Shown: piece after piece, positions 1 to 7,936 of the stretch
Layout of the letters: each line of letters starts with the position of its first letter
How positions within the stretch are numbered: the stretch's first letter is position 1
Position numbers and translations under genes: made by a program
Assembly (NCBI GenBank): GCA_038209965.1
Contig: JBBQXF010000103.1
Coordinates: 1-16,827 of the forward strand
Direction of reading: 5' to 3'
DNA: 16,827 bases
Source of the DNA: JALONO01 sp038209965
GTDB taxonomy: Bacteria > Bacteroidota > Bacteroidia > Cytophagales > Thermoflexibacteraceae
Notes under the pieces: generated by a model
Told to the model about the DNA's origin: nothing
What the model saw: only the letters and a program-made list of their open reading frames with translations
Database searches by the model: none

Positions 1-275
1 TCGCGTTTCTCCCGGTTGAACCCAGTGCCGCCCTCGCGGTTGAAGCCGCCCTCGCGCTTTTCCCGGTTGAACCCGCCAGAACCGCCCTCACGGTTGAAGC
101 CGCCCTCGCGCTTTTCCCGAGGTGGGCCGTCGTTGCGCTCAAATGGGTTTCTGGGTTTGTCTTTTGCACCAAAACTGCGTCCTCCCGGATTGCCGAATGA
201 TGACTTGCCATGCCCCCGGCCTTTGCCGTTAGCATTCCCTCCCTGCGTGGAGGGGCCTTTAGAGAATTTTTTCAT
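1..275 (-). CDS. Probable rRNA pseudouridine synthase (RsuA/RluB type), N-terminal part only
   Basis: The minus strand opens with ATG at 275-273 and stays open to the left edge, giving 91 codons of an incomplete gene. The product starts with a basic segment (MKKFSKG) and is then almost wholly Gly, Arg, Asn, Lys, Phe and Glu, with repeated FNRE and EKREGG motifs. Bacteroidota pseudouridine synthases of the RsuA/RluB family often carry such a disordered, repeat-rich N-terminal extension ahead of the S4 and catalytic domains, which would lie outside this window. The visible part has no catalytic motif, so the call rests on composition and on my memory of the family. An RNA helicase or another RNA-binding protein with an RGG-like tail is possible, although in helicases such tails are usually C-terminal. 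It diverges from the phosphatase gene at 766. Confidence 0.5.
   Translation of the reverse strand, partial: MKKFSKGPSTQGGNANGKGRGHGKSSFGNPGGRSFGAKDKPRNPFERNDGPPREKREGGFNREGGSGGFNREKREGGFNREGGTGFNREKR
3..120. repeat. In-frame tandem repeat in the pseudouridine synthase N-terminus
   Basis: Two near-identical units are visible, 3-53 (51 bases) and 54-107 (54 bases), followed by the first part of a third at 108-120. Both lengths are multiples of three, so the units add or remove 17 or 18 residues without shifting frame. Each unit encodes the pattern FNREGG...FNREKREGG on the minus strand. The array continues past the left edge, so the copy number is unknown. Confidence 0.85.
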
Positions 276-765
276 CAGAAAAAATAATAGTGTTTGGTGT
301 GGGATGATAAATCCCTTCTATTGGGCATCAATGCCATGTCGGTTGGTTCGTTTGACCAGCCAGACTGAGGGAAAGTCAATTCCCTTTATACTGTTTGCAA
401 GAAAAGATGATCAATTCTGGCAACAGACCCGTATTGCCCGCGTGCGCCACCATTTGAGGCCGATCACCAATATAGAGCGGGTAGGGTGGACGAATGTGCG
501 GATAATTTCAAACCGCAAATTTGGGCACAAAAAATGAGATTTCCTAGCTTCTGACCGACTAAATGGCATTAAAAGCAGTGTGCCCGTTTTTTACAAGCTT
601 TTTGCTCCAAAATCTTACGTCCAAAATATCGGAAGCCTAATTTTTGGAAGCACAATTGCTAGATTACAATGTCGGTTAACGAGCATCAAAATTAACTAAG
701 TGTAAATAAACACATGGGGTCAAGAAAAACCATTAATCCTCGTAATCATATCAAACTTAAATACA
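276..765. other. Divergent intergenic spacer, no gene recognised
   Basis: This 490-base spacer separates two divergent genes and must hold both of their promoters. An open plus-strand frame runs from 16 to 537, but its first half is the shadow of the repeat-rich gene and its second half has no recognisable composition or start signal, so I do not call it. The part after about 540 is A/T-rich and leads into the phosphatase gene. I see no convincing TTTG/TAnnTTTG pair, RNA gene or strong hairpin. Confidence 0.5.
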
Positions 766-3231
766 ATGCGGGTGACGGGGGACAGTTTACTAATGAACAA
801 AATATTAGGCTTGTTGGCCCAATTATCGGGTGAGTTACAGCTAGCACCCTTGGTTCAACTGTTAACCACTCAATCAGTGCAACTTACTGGGGCTGTTTAC
901 GGTGGTTTGTTGGAAGGCAAGCCAAGCAAATGGCAGTTGCTGAGTGAATATGGGGGGCAATGGCAGCCCGCCGAGGAGGCCCGCGAGATTGATCTGGTCG
1001 GGCTGAGTTCGCACTTGCCCGATTTGGCATTCCAGCAAAAGACCGCCCTAAAGTCCAGTGATCTATTACCCAAATTGAGCGATTTTGCTTCGCCCGACGC
1101 AACCACTGCGTATTGCCTGCCGCTGTTGCACCACCATAAAGTACTGGCAATCCTCTACCTTGAATATGCCGGCCCAATGACCGATGACGCTTGGGGCCTG
1201 ATGGAGCAATTGGCTCCCTGTTTAGGAAATTTTTTATTTAATTCACTGGAATTCAATAAGTTAGATGCTAAAGTAAATGAAAGGGCGGAAGAAATTTCGC
1301 GCCAAAAAGAATTGGTACTTGATGCCCACCAGAATGTCAAGCTGCTGTCGGAAGTGGGCAAGGACATTACCGCCAAGCTGGAGATCGAGGACATTGTCGA
1401 GACGGTTTATGCCAATGTAAACCTAATAATGGATGCGTCAGTGTTTAACATCGGGGTGGTCAACGAAACCAACCAGCGGATGGAGTTCTACGGCACTATT
1501 GAAAATGGAAAAAAATTGGACTACCACTATTTTGATCTGACAGATCCAACTAGCCTGTCAGTGGTGTGTTACCGGCAGAAAGTGGAAATTCTCATCAACG
1601 ATTTGGATCGGGACTTCGCTACTTACATCCCCAACTGCCCAGCGCCACCCCAAATTGCGGGCGAACGTCCCGAGGCCCTGATATACTTACCGGTTTTTTC
1701 TAAGAACAAAGTACTGGGGGCAGTAACCGTCCAAAGTTTTCAAAAGGGCATTTACACCAAATATCACGTAGATATATTGCGAAATTTGGCCATTTATATT
1801 GGCATTGCCTTAGAAAATGCGTTCCTGTACCAAGATCTGGAAAACCAAGTGCAGGTGCGCACCGCCGAAGTGATTCAGCAGAAAGAAGAGCTGGAGGCCA
1901 GTCACGAGCAGTTGGAAACTTCATTTCGCAACTTAAAATTGCTCAATCAGATTGGGATTGACATCACAGCCGAGCTCTCCACCGAAAAAATCATCGAAAA
2001 AATATACATCAACATCAATAGTCTGATGGATGCCGGTGCTTTTGGGATTGGGATAATCAACGAAGAACGCACCAAAATAGAATTTAGGGGTGGGATGGAA
2101 AACGGCCAGAAACTCCCCATATTTGTCCATTCAATGACCGATACATTGCGCTTTTCGGTCTGGTCGATCCATCATCGTCGCGAGGTGTTCATCAACAATT
2201 ACGCAGTCGAATACCGCCATTACATTACCGAAATGCCAGCGCCGGTGGCGGGCGAAAATCCCAGTTCGCTCATTTATATGCCCCTGATCAGCAAGGATGT
2301 CGTGGTCGGGGTAATTACAGTCCAGAGTTTTAGGCCAAAATCTTACACCGAGCATCACCTCAGCATTTTGCGCAACTTGTCTCTTTTGGCCGCAGTGGCC
2401 ATTGAAAACGCCGAGGCTTACCACAAAATTGAGCACCAGCACGCAGAGATCCGCAAGAGCAACGAAAAGATCACCGCCAGCATCAATTATGCCCGCCGGA
2501 TCCAGTCGGCCATGCTGCCCGACCGGGCCGCCATGCAACGGGCCCTACCCGACTCGCTCATCTTCTTTCGCCCGCGTGATATTGTCAGCGGCGATTTTTA
2601 TTGGTTCTTGGAAAAAGATCACAAAATATTTATTGCGGCCATCGATTGCACCGGGCACGGGGTTCCGGGCGCGTTCATGAGCATGATCAGCAACGAGTTT
2701 TTGAATGAGATTATCACCTTGATGGATATCGAGTCGCCAGAGCTGGTTTTGGCCGAGCTGCACAAAAAAGTGCGCAAAGCCCTCAAACAGGCAGATTCGG
2801 ACAATCGGGACGGCATGGATATGTCCATTTGTGTCATTGACCAGCAAAATAAAGTATTGGAGTTTGCCGGGGCCAAATCGCCCCTGATCTATCTGCGCCC
2901 CAATGCAGATGGCGTGCCCGAGGTATATCATCTCAAAGGCGACAAAAATCCGATCGGGGGTTTACAGAAAGAAACTGAACGAACCTTTACCAAGCACTTG
3001 GTGGCATTGGATCAGCCCACGTCCTTTTACATTTTTACCGATGGTTTCCAAGACCAGTTCGGTGGGCCAGATGGCCGGAAGTTTTCCGTCGGTAGAATGA
3101 AACAGTTGTTTTTGACCTATTATGCCATGCCAATGGATCGCCAGCGCGGCCTGTTGCGCAATACCCTGACCGAATGGATGGGCAATGAAAAACAAATTGA
3201 CGATATCCTCCTCCTTGGGTTTCGGGTGTAA
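766..3231 (+). CDS. GAF-domain SpoIIE/PP2C-type serine phosphatase, 821 aa
   Basis: This is a cytoplasmic signalling protein: a sensor array coupled to a PP2C-like Ser/Thr phosphatase of the SpoIIE/RsbU class, whose relatives often dephosphorylate anti-anti-sigma factors. Residues 1-160 resemble a degenerate GAF domain. A first helical linker (about 165-195) leads to a GAF domain at about 190-352, a second coiled-coil linker (355-388) to another GAF at about 388-550, and a third linker to the phosphatase domain at about 580-821. The two central GAF domains are clear duplicates; both contain the PAP...AGE-P-LIY-P and VTVQSF motifs. Likely metal-binding acidic residues are D610 (SGDFYW), D627 (IDCTGHG), D759 (FTDGF) and D812/D813 (IDDILL), so it looks active. 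There is no transmembrane segment or signal peptide. ATG at 766 is the first start, but the ATG at 793 has a purine-rich stretch just upstream and gives a more typical N-terminus, so the true start may be there. No partner sigma factor or STAS protein is nearby. Confidence 0.93.
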   Translation: MRVTGDSLLMNKILGLLAQLSGELQLAPLVQLLTTQSVQLTGAVYGGLLEGKPSKWQLLSEYGGQWQPAEEAREIDLVGLSSHLPDLAFQQKTALKSSDLLPKLSDFASPDATTAYCLPLLHHHKVLAILYLEYAGPMTDDAWGLMEQLAPCLGNFLFNSLEFNKLDAKVNERAEEISRQKELVLDAHQNVKLLSEVGKDITAKLEIEDIVETVYANVNLIMDASVFNIGVVNETNQRMEFYGTIENGKKLDYHYFDLTDPTSLSVVCYRQKVEILINDLDRDFATYIPNCPAPPQIAGERPEALIYLPVFSKNKVLGAVTVQSFQKGIYTKYHVDILRNLAIYIGIALENAFLYQDLENQVQVRTAEVIQQKEELEASHEQLETSFRNLKLLNQIGIDITAELSTEKIIEKIYININSLMDAGAFGIGIINEERTKIEFRGGMENGQKLPIFVHSMTDTLRFSVWSIHHRREVFINNYAVEYRHYITEMPAPVAGENPSSLIYMPLISKDVVVGVITVQSFRPKSYTEHHLSILRNLSLLAAVAIENAEAYHKIEHQHAEIRKSNEKITASINYARRIQSAMLPDRAAMQRALPDSLIFFRPRDIVSGDFYWFLEKDHKIFIAAIDCTGHGVPGAFMSMISNEFLNEIITLMDIESPELVLAELHKKVRKALKQADSDNRDGMDMSICVIDQQNKVLEFAGAKSPLIYLRPNADGVPEVYHLKGDKNPIGGLQKETERTFTKHLVALDQPTSFYIFTDGFQDQFGGPDGRKFSVGRMKQLFLTYYAMPMDRQRGLLRNTLTEWMGNEKQIDDILLLGFRV

Positions 3232-3260
3232 TTCAAGCCAAGGCATTGCGCCACCAAGGT

Positions 3261-3783
3261 TTAGAAATTGACTGAAGCCCGGATTTCGGGTTTTTCTCCC
3301 GGTGGGACAATGATCACGATGCTGGATTCGCGCTGCCGCCCCCGCGTCAGAAAATAGCCTACCAAAATGCTTTGAGAGCGTTCCACTGTTTTCCCTTCTG
3401 CATTTTTCTCGGTCCAGCGGTGATTGAAATAGTGCGGCTCCGGCAAAAGTTCAGTGCCCTTGGCCGTGAGCCTGGCCCCGGTGGCGTTCAAGCAATTGAA
3501 AGTGGCCAATTTAAAATTAGTATTGTCGGTGTTCCGCTCGTTGCCGGTAAACCGGATGCCCACCTCGCAGTCTCCCCTTATTGTAAACGAAGCAGGCCAC
3601 TTCATAGCGATCCATTTCGCCTTTGCCCTTGACTTCCTGTTTGCGAAAATTAGTGATGCGATAGCCGACGGCCATGCCATTGACTTACCATTCTTCGTTG
3701 TCGATCAGATCCTTGGAATTCTGGGCCATCACCAGATTGGCAAATAGCCCGACCAGTAAAAAAGCAGTAAAAAATTTAGTCAT
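3261..3783 (-). pseudogene. Broken gene for a secreted protein of unknown function
   Basis: The minus strand begins with ATG at 3783-3781 and encodes a clear Sec signal peptide (MTKFFTAFLLVGLFANLVMA, then QNSKD). After 32 codons the frame meets a TAA stop at 3687-3685. Beyond it the same frame still reads as sensible protein (VNGMAVGYRITNFRK...YEVACFVYNKG) down to about 3578. From there the good sequence continues in another frame (DCEVGIRFTGNERN...) to TAA at 3263-3261. The switch coincides with the CCCC run at 3574-3577 (GGGG on the coding strand); removing one G restores NKGDCEV. The gene therefore has both a nonsense codon and a one-base insertion, and would have encoded about 173 residues. 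I do not recognise the family. The 139-residue ORF at 3261-3680 is only its shifted C-terminal part, entered from a chance ATG in the wrong frame. Confidence 0.8.
3275..3295 (+). terminator. Possible intrinsic terminator of the phosphatase gene
   Basis: A 7-bp stem with one G-T pair (3275-3281 with 3287-3293), a 5-base loop and a T run ending at 3295 lies 43 bases after the phosphatase stop codon. It sits inside the end of the convergent broken gene, so chance cannot be excluded. Confidence 0.4.
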
Positions 3784-3819
3784 TTAATCGACTGATTAGC
3801 GTTGATATTCGATAAGAAA

Positions 3820-5490
3820 TTATTCCGCAGTCGCCCAGACCACCCGGAGTACTTTGGCATTGATCCCCACCTTTTCAAAAAATTGCAACCAGTATAATTG
3901 CTGGGCCGATAAATGGTCATTGGGAGATTTTATCTCCGCAAAGTAATAGTTTCCCGCCTGCCAGACAAACAGATCGGGGAACCCCCGGGTGTGCTCGCGG
4001 AGGTTTTTGGCCATTTCGCCCAGCACAGCCCGCACTTGGGGCCAGGGAATGAGGGCTAAATAGCGCCGCACCCAGTCCAGCACAGCAGTGTGCCAACCGA
4101 CCAACGGGTTGGCCGTGCCAAATTTTTCGTGAAAAGTCCCCTCGGCCAACGCAATGGCGGCGGCCCCGTCGGCAATGCCGGCCAACAAAGCCTCAATGAG
4201 GGTTTTGCGTTTTTCATAGAAACTGGGCAGGTACAAGTCCGAAGGCGCACGCTGCAATGGATGGTGCAGGGCGGCTTGCCCTTGATCAAAAACCACCTCC
4301 CACAGAAGCAGGCCAAACAAGCAGTTCCAGACAAAATTTTCGGAGTGGGCCGCTTGGTAGCCGGCGGCTTGAAGGTAGGCAATGGCCCCGCCCTCCACGT
4401 AGCGCTGGTGCTCAATGCCCACCACTATTTCGTCTGAGGCCAGTAAATAAGCTGTCGTACTTTTCCGCCGCTTGCCCCCGGCCCGTTTTAGGAGAAAATC
4501 TTGGGCAAAAAAATACTCATCGGCATTTTGGGGTGCGGCCAGTAGTTCGCGGGCGAGAGCGGCGGCATTTTCGGGCTGGCCAATCTTTTGCCAGAGCCGC
4601 ACCTGCCGCTCCCGGGCTGGGGGGAGCAGCGTGGGCGCATAGGTTTGGAGGGCCTCGGCCCAGTAGCCCGCCCGCTCGAGCAGCTCGCCCATGCGCAGGA
4701 AATGTTTGTCGCTCAGGGGCTGGCCCGTGGCCCGCAATTGACCGAACCAGTCGAAAATAGTGCTGAGCGGAACCCCCGTATCGCGAAAGAGTTTGAAATC
4801 CCGGTAAGCCCGCAGGGCCGAGTACTGGGCCACGGCTTCCTCGCGGGAACTCACCCGAGTGGCCAGTTGCTGCTCGTCGAAGTCGGCAAAACGGGCGTGG
4901 CCAACATCGCGCACCACAAACTGGGCCATGTTATCGGGATCCAAATTGCCAAAGAACAAGAATTTGAAGTATTCAAGCGTGTCCATCCGAGCTTTTTGCA
5001 CCAGCCCAGCGAGGGCCAGCGCCGCCGCTGGCCACAGTTCAGCCGCCGACGCCGCAGCCAGTTGTTGGGCCAGTGCGTCCTTTTTGAGCCGCTGGCCCAA
5101 CAACCCGGTGCCCAGAAGTTGGTGCACAGCCAATAGATCGGCCTTAGCCAAGGCGGCAACGAGCAGAAATTTATCGGGGCCAAGGACAGGTGAACCAGCC
5201 AAGTGCCCGGCCACCTGACCAATGGGACGGGCCCAATCCCCGGCCAACAGTTCGGGCCAAGCACGGGCCGGATCCGCAATTTCGGGATATACCAGCGCGC
5301 CGGGCCAAAAAAACCACGGGCGGCGGTTGGCCATGCGTATATATAAGCAGCGCGCACCTTCGGAGAGCGCCCGAAAATCGCGCAAGAAAGCCCGCTCAGT
5401 TTCGCCCAGGGCAAAACTATAGCGCTGCTCCACAAACTCGAGCACACTGGTAAAATAGGTGAGGTAATATTTGGGCGGGAGTTGGAGCAT
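3820..5490 (-). CDS. fan1: FAN1-type structure-specific nuclease with VRR-NUC domain, 556 aa
   Basis: FAN1 proteins are 5' flap endo/exonucleases that act in interstrand-crosslink repair; bacterial members are about 550-560 aa, matching this length. The N-terminus (YYLTYFTSVLEFVEQRY..., then ALSEGARCLYIRM) has the form of the bacterial FAN1 N-terminal domain. The middle (about 240-340) looks like alpha-helical repeats. The C-terminus is a VRR-NUC nuclease of the PD-(D/E)xK fold: a candidate metal-binding Glu at E384 (HSEN...LFGLLLWE), D506 in GFPDLFVW, E519 and K521 in FAEIKSPNDHLS, and Q530 as the conserved helix Gln. All expected catalytic residues are present, so the enzyme should be active. 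The ATG at 5490-5488 opens directly into the conserved N-terminus. The gene is monocistronic and flanked by spacers; no other repair gene is visible. Codon use is GC-rich like the core of the window. Confidence 0.9.
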   Translation of the reverse strand: MLQLPPKYYLTYFTSVLEFVEQRYSFALGETERAFLRDFRALSEGARCLYIRMANRRPWFFWPGALVYPEIADPARAWPELLAGDWARPIGQVAGHLAGSPVLGPDKFLLVAALAKADLLAVHQLLGTGLLGQRLKKDALAQQLAAASAAELWPAAALALAGLVQKARMDTLEYFKFLFFGNLDPDNMAQFVVRDVGHARFADFDEQQLATRVSSREEAVAQYSALRAYRDFKLFRDTGVPLSTIFDWFGQLRATGQPLSDKHFLRMGELLERAGYWAEALQTYAPTLLPPARERQVRLWQKIGQPENAAALARELLAAPQNADEYFFAQDFLLKRAGGKRRKSTTAYLLASDEIVVGIEHQRYVEGGAIAYLQAAGYQAAHSENFVWNCLFGLLLWEVVFDQGQAALHHPLQRAPSDLYLPSFYEKRKTLIEALLAGIADGAAAIALAEGTFHEKFGTANPLVGWHTAVLDWVRRYLALIPWPQVRAVLGEMAKNLREHTRGFPDLFVWQAGNYYFAEIKSPNDHLSAQQLYWLQFFEKVGINAKVLRVVWATAE

Positions 5491-5862
5491 TGGGGCAATT
5501 TAGGGATTTTCTGTGGGTTAACTCAACTGGCCGCTCAAAGAAGTGCTGGCCCAATCTCCGTCCCTGATTGGGATTGAAGCACCAAGGGCGGGGCTACCCG
5601 ATTTTTCGACCTTGAAGTTACTCAAATCAATTCTGGCCAAGTACCGTGGCTTTGGCAAGCCAAGATCCACGTTGCCCAAATGCTGCTGGCACGATCACCG
5701 TAGAAAGCTGGTGCACCAATTCGTAAAAATAAAGCTACCTTTGTTTTTCTTTTTGATTTTTATCCCGCACCAAAATCGGTTTGTGGGCAATAAATACGAA
5801 TTTTGGGTTCCCACACAGTCGTTGACACTGATCTGGGCAATCAATCTTAATGGGAGCACAAC
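5491..5862. other. Divergent spacer between the nuclease and peptidase genes
   Basis: About 370 bases separate the divergent nuclease and M23 peptidase genes. The short open frames here have no recognisable composition or domain. A T-rich stretch lies at about 5740-5765. I see no RNA gene and no clear promoter pair, although at least one promoter per direction must be present. Confidence 0.5.
5852..5856 (+). promoter_or_regulatory. Ribosome binding site deciding a TTG start
   Basis: GGGAG lies six bases before the TTG at 5863. It supports TTG as the start of the peptidase, because the nearest upstream ATG (5850) is in another frame and stops after nine codons. Confidence 0.55.
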
Positions 5863-6738
5863 TTGAGCAAATTCGATAAATTCCGCGCACAACTGTCACA
5901 AAGCTTTTGGTTGATTATCCGGGAAGAGGAAACCCTCGCCCCTCGTTTCAGTACCCTATTCAACGGCTGGAAAATTTTTGCGGCAGCGTTCATCCTCCTT
6001 TTTTGCAGTTTTGTGCTCAGTTTACTGCTGATTGAAACCTTTAATACCTTGCGCCCCAAGTCGGCCATGTCTGAGTTGACAGTCAACCGCCGGTTGATCG
6101 AGCTAATGATGCGGGTGGACTCCCTAGAGGGCGAAGTGGGCAAACGGGATGTGTACTTGGCCAACCTCCAACAAGTCATCACAGGCAAGGTGGCCACTGG
6201 TCCGCTGGCCCAAACCGCGCCTCAGGCAATGGGGCCGGTTAAATCGGAAAACGCCGATCTGACTACCCTAAACCCGACTGATTCGGCTTTTCGGCGACAA
6301 TTTGAACAAGAAGAAAACAGTGCCAAATCCCTCCGCTACGTGCGGGCCGACGAGAAACTAAAGAACATGACTTTTTTTGCCCCATTGGGTGGCATCATCA
6401 TGAACCAGTTCAATATCAAGAAAAAACACTTCGGAGTGGACATTGTGGCCCAAAAAAACGAACCGATCAAAGCTGTGGCCGATGGCTCGGTCATTATCTC
6501 CTCTTGGACCCAAGATTCGGGCCATGTGATCGGGGTGCAACATAAAAACCAACTTATTTCGTTTTATAAGCACAACTCTGTACTTTTGAAAAAAGTAGGC
6601 GATCGGGTGAAAGCTGGTGATATTGTCGCTATCATTGGGAATTCGGGGGAACTCACCGACGGCCCCCACTTACATTTCGAACTTTGGTACAATGGCAATC
6701 CGGTGGATCCCGAAGATTTTATTCCTTTTTCTTTCTGA
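5863..6738 (+). CDS. Membrane-anchored M23 (LytM-type) peptidoglycan endopeptidase, 291 aa
   Basis: This is a zinc endopeptidase that would cleave peptide bridges in peptidoglycan, held in the inner membrane with its catalytic domain in the periplasm. Residues 1-35 are cytoplasmic, 36-57 form one transmembrane helix, and about 68-110 a probable coiled coil. A Ser/Thr/Pro-rich spacer follows, and the M23 domain spans about 170-291. The full metal and catalytic set is visible: H189 and D193 (HFGVD), H237 (FYKHNS), and H269 and H271 (HLHFE), so it should be active. The only suitable start is TTG at 5863, preceded by GGGAG. The next gene, 103 bases downstream, is a bactofilin. M23 peptidase-bactofilin pairs are known in other bacteria (CcmA with Csd1 in Helicobacter, BacA with LmdC in Hyphomonas), where the bactofilin positions the enzyme and shapes the cell. 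I infer the same pairing here. Confidence 0.93.
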   Translation: MSKFDKFRAQLSQSFWLIIREEETLAPRFSTLFNGWKIFAAAFILLFCSFVLSLLLIETFNTLRPKSAMSELTVNRRLIELMMRVDSLEGEVGKRDVYLANLQQVITGKVATGPLAQTAPQAMGPVKSENADLTTLNPTDSAFRRQFEQEENSAKSLRYVRADEKLKNMTFFAPLGGIIMNQFNIKKKHFGVDIVAQKNEPIKAVADGSVIISSWTQDSGHVIGVQHKNQLISFYKHNSVLLKKVGDRVKAGDIVAIIGNSGELTDGPHLHFELWYNGNPVDPEDFIPFSF

Positions 6739-6841
6739 GAAGAGGCAAGAAAGCGCGGAACCAAGGTAGCTTTGTTTCCTCAGGCTATTTGCACAAGCAA
6801 TCAATTTAGTTTACCCAATTTTTTAATCAAATTCTATTACA

Positions 6842-7288
6842 ATGGCAATGTTTGGAACCAACGGCAACGTTAACAAAGAAGAAAGACGCGTGCAAGAAAA
6901 CATCAGTGTAATCGCCAATATTGTAGGTAAGGGAACGCTCATTACGGGCGATGTGGAGACGCCAGGCAACATCCGGATCGACGGCAAGTTGAAGGGCAAT
7001 ATCAAATGCAAACAGAAAGTGGCTCTGGGCCAAGGATCGTTGGTGGAGGGCAATATTTATGCCCAGAACGCCGAAATTGAGGGCGAAGTGAGCGGGATGC
7101 TGGAGATTGCCGATGTTTTGGTGCTCAAGCCCTCGGCCGTGGTTTGGGGCGATATCTTCACCGGCAAACTGGTGGTGGAGGCTGGGGCCAAGTTCAATGG
7201 TACCTGTAAAATGGGCGAATCGGCCAAACCAATGGAGATCAAACCGTTAGAAAGCATTGCCAAGCCGACCATCAAAACCTCAGCTTAG
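6842..7288 (+). CDS. Bactofilin, polymer-forming cytoskeletal protein, 148 aa
   Basis: Bactofilins self-assemble without nucleotide into filaments on the cytoplasmic face of the membrane and act as scaffolds, often for cell-wall enzymes. Residues about 24-122 form the right-handed beta-helix core, seen as short beta-rungs with repeated glycine turns (GTLITGDVETPGNIRIDG, LKGNIKC, LVEGNIYA, VSGMLE, VVWGDIFTG, KFNGTC). Unstructured tails flank it at 1-23 and 123-148, as usual for the family; length is typical. Two starts are possible, ATG at 6842 and ATG at 6848; the first is used here and the difference is two residues. It lies directly after the M23 peptidase, and the next gene starts inside its 3' end. 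Confidence 0.94.
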   Translation: MAMFGTNGNVNKEERRVQENISVIANIVGKGTLITGDVETPGNIRIDGKLKGNIKCKQKVALGQGSLVEGNIYAQNAEIEGEVSGMLEIADVLVLKPSAVVWGDIFTGKLVVEAGAKFNGTCKMGESAKPMEIKPLESIAKPTIKTSA

Positions 7289-7481
7289 CCCCTACCTCAA
7301 ATTCTCCGGTTTGGCGTTTGAGATGCTGGCCGCCCTTGCCTTCGGGTGGTGGGTGGGCAGTGCGTTGGACAGGTGGCTCGGCAGTGCCAAACCCTTTGCT
7401 ACCTTGGCCTGTATGTTGCTGTGCATATTGGCCTCCCTCTACCATGTTATCCGTACCCTCACCCGCGATCAAACCCCATGA
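7257..7481 (+). CDS. atpZ: AtpZ/AtpI-type small membrane protein, 74 aa
   Basis: AtpZ proteins are small two-helix membrane proteins normally linked to F-type ATP synthase, where the AtpZ/AtpI pair is thought to help c-ring assembly or Mg/Ca transport. Two transmembrane helices are visible, about 16-36 and 45-66, joined by a short turn with the family's GWWVGSALDRWLG-like motif. The N-terminus is basic and hydrophilic (SRPSKPQLSPYLKFSG), which supports the TTG start at 7257; a start at ATG 7323 would cut into the first helix. The TTG start makes it overlap the bactofilin gene by 32 bases, and its TGA overlaps the ATG of the next gene (ATGA at 7478-7481), so the three genes are probably co-translated. 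The expected downstream neighbours atpB, atpE and atpF are absent. Confidence 0.8.
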   Translation: MPSRPSKPQLSPYLKFSGLAFEMLAALAFGWWVGSALDRWLGSAKPFATLACMLLCILASLYHVIRTLTRDQTP

Positions 7482-7936
7482 CGATGAGACTTTTCTTTAA
7501 CGCCTGTATTTTTGCCCTATTACTTACTTCGCTGCCTTTGTGGGCGCAATCGCCAAAATCGGCTACTGAAGCGGTTAAACTAGCCCTCGATGAGCAAGTA
7601 AAAGCGTGGAACGCCGGCAATATCGAGCAGTTTATGGAAGGGTATTGGAAGTCGGAACAGATGAAATTTATCAGCAGCAGCGGGGTGCGCTATGGCTGGC
7701 AGGCTACTTTGGACCGATACCGCAAAACTTACCCCGGCAAAGCAGGCATGGGGGCCCTCCGCTTTGAGATAGCAAATAATGATCAGGTGGACAAAAAAAC
7801 TTGCTTTGTGGTCGGCAAATGGTTTTTGCAGCGCACTGGCTCCAATGGGGAGCCGGAAGAACTAAAAGGCTGGTTTTCTTTGGTATGGCAAAAAATCGGG
7901 GGCAAGTGGCTCATCGTTTCTGATCATACCAGCTAG
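7478..7936 (+). CDS. Secreted DUF4440/SnoaL-like (NTF2 fold) protein, 152 aa
   Basis: The start is ATG at 7478, which overlaps the atpZ stop; ATG 7484 is an alternative two codons later. Residues 1-23 form a Sec signal peptide ending LPLWAQ. The rest has the pattern of a cone-shaped NTF2-like fold: a first helix (LDEQVKAWNAGNIEQFMEGYW), a strand segment with SGVRYGW, then TLDRYRKTYP and a C-terminal run of strands ending GWFSLVWQKIGGKWLIVSDHTS. This matches the DUF4440 family, whose members are mostly uncharacterised ligand-binding or enzyme-like proteins. No catalytic residue can be assigned. The overlap with atpZ points to co-expression with the bactofilin cluster, but its role there is unknown. 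Confidence 0.85.
   Translation: MTMRLFFNACIFALLLTSLPLWAQSPKSATEAVKLALDEQVKAWNAGNIEQFMEGYWKSEQMKFISSSGVRYGWQATLDRYRKTYPGKAGMGALRFEIANNDQVDKKTCFVVGKWFLQRTGSNGEPEELKGWFSLVWQKIGGKWLIVSDHTS

Noticed and set aside
1..120. Short direct repeats that might suggest a CRISPR array
   Set aside because: The units are contiguous, coding and multiples of three; there are no unique spacers.
16..537. 173-codon frame at the left edge, Pro/Ser/Arg-rich
   Set aside because: Its first half is the reverse reading of the Gly-rich repeat gene and its second half is intergenic.
5543..5866. 107-codon frame in the spacer before the M23 gene
   Set aside because: Composition is not protein-like and it overlaps the well-supported TTG start of the peptidase.
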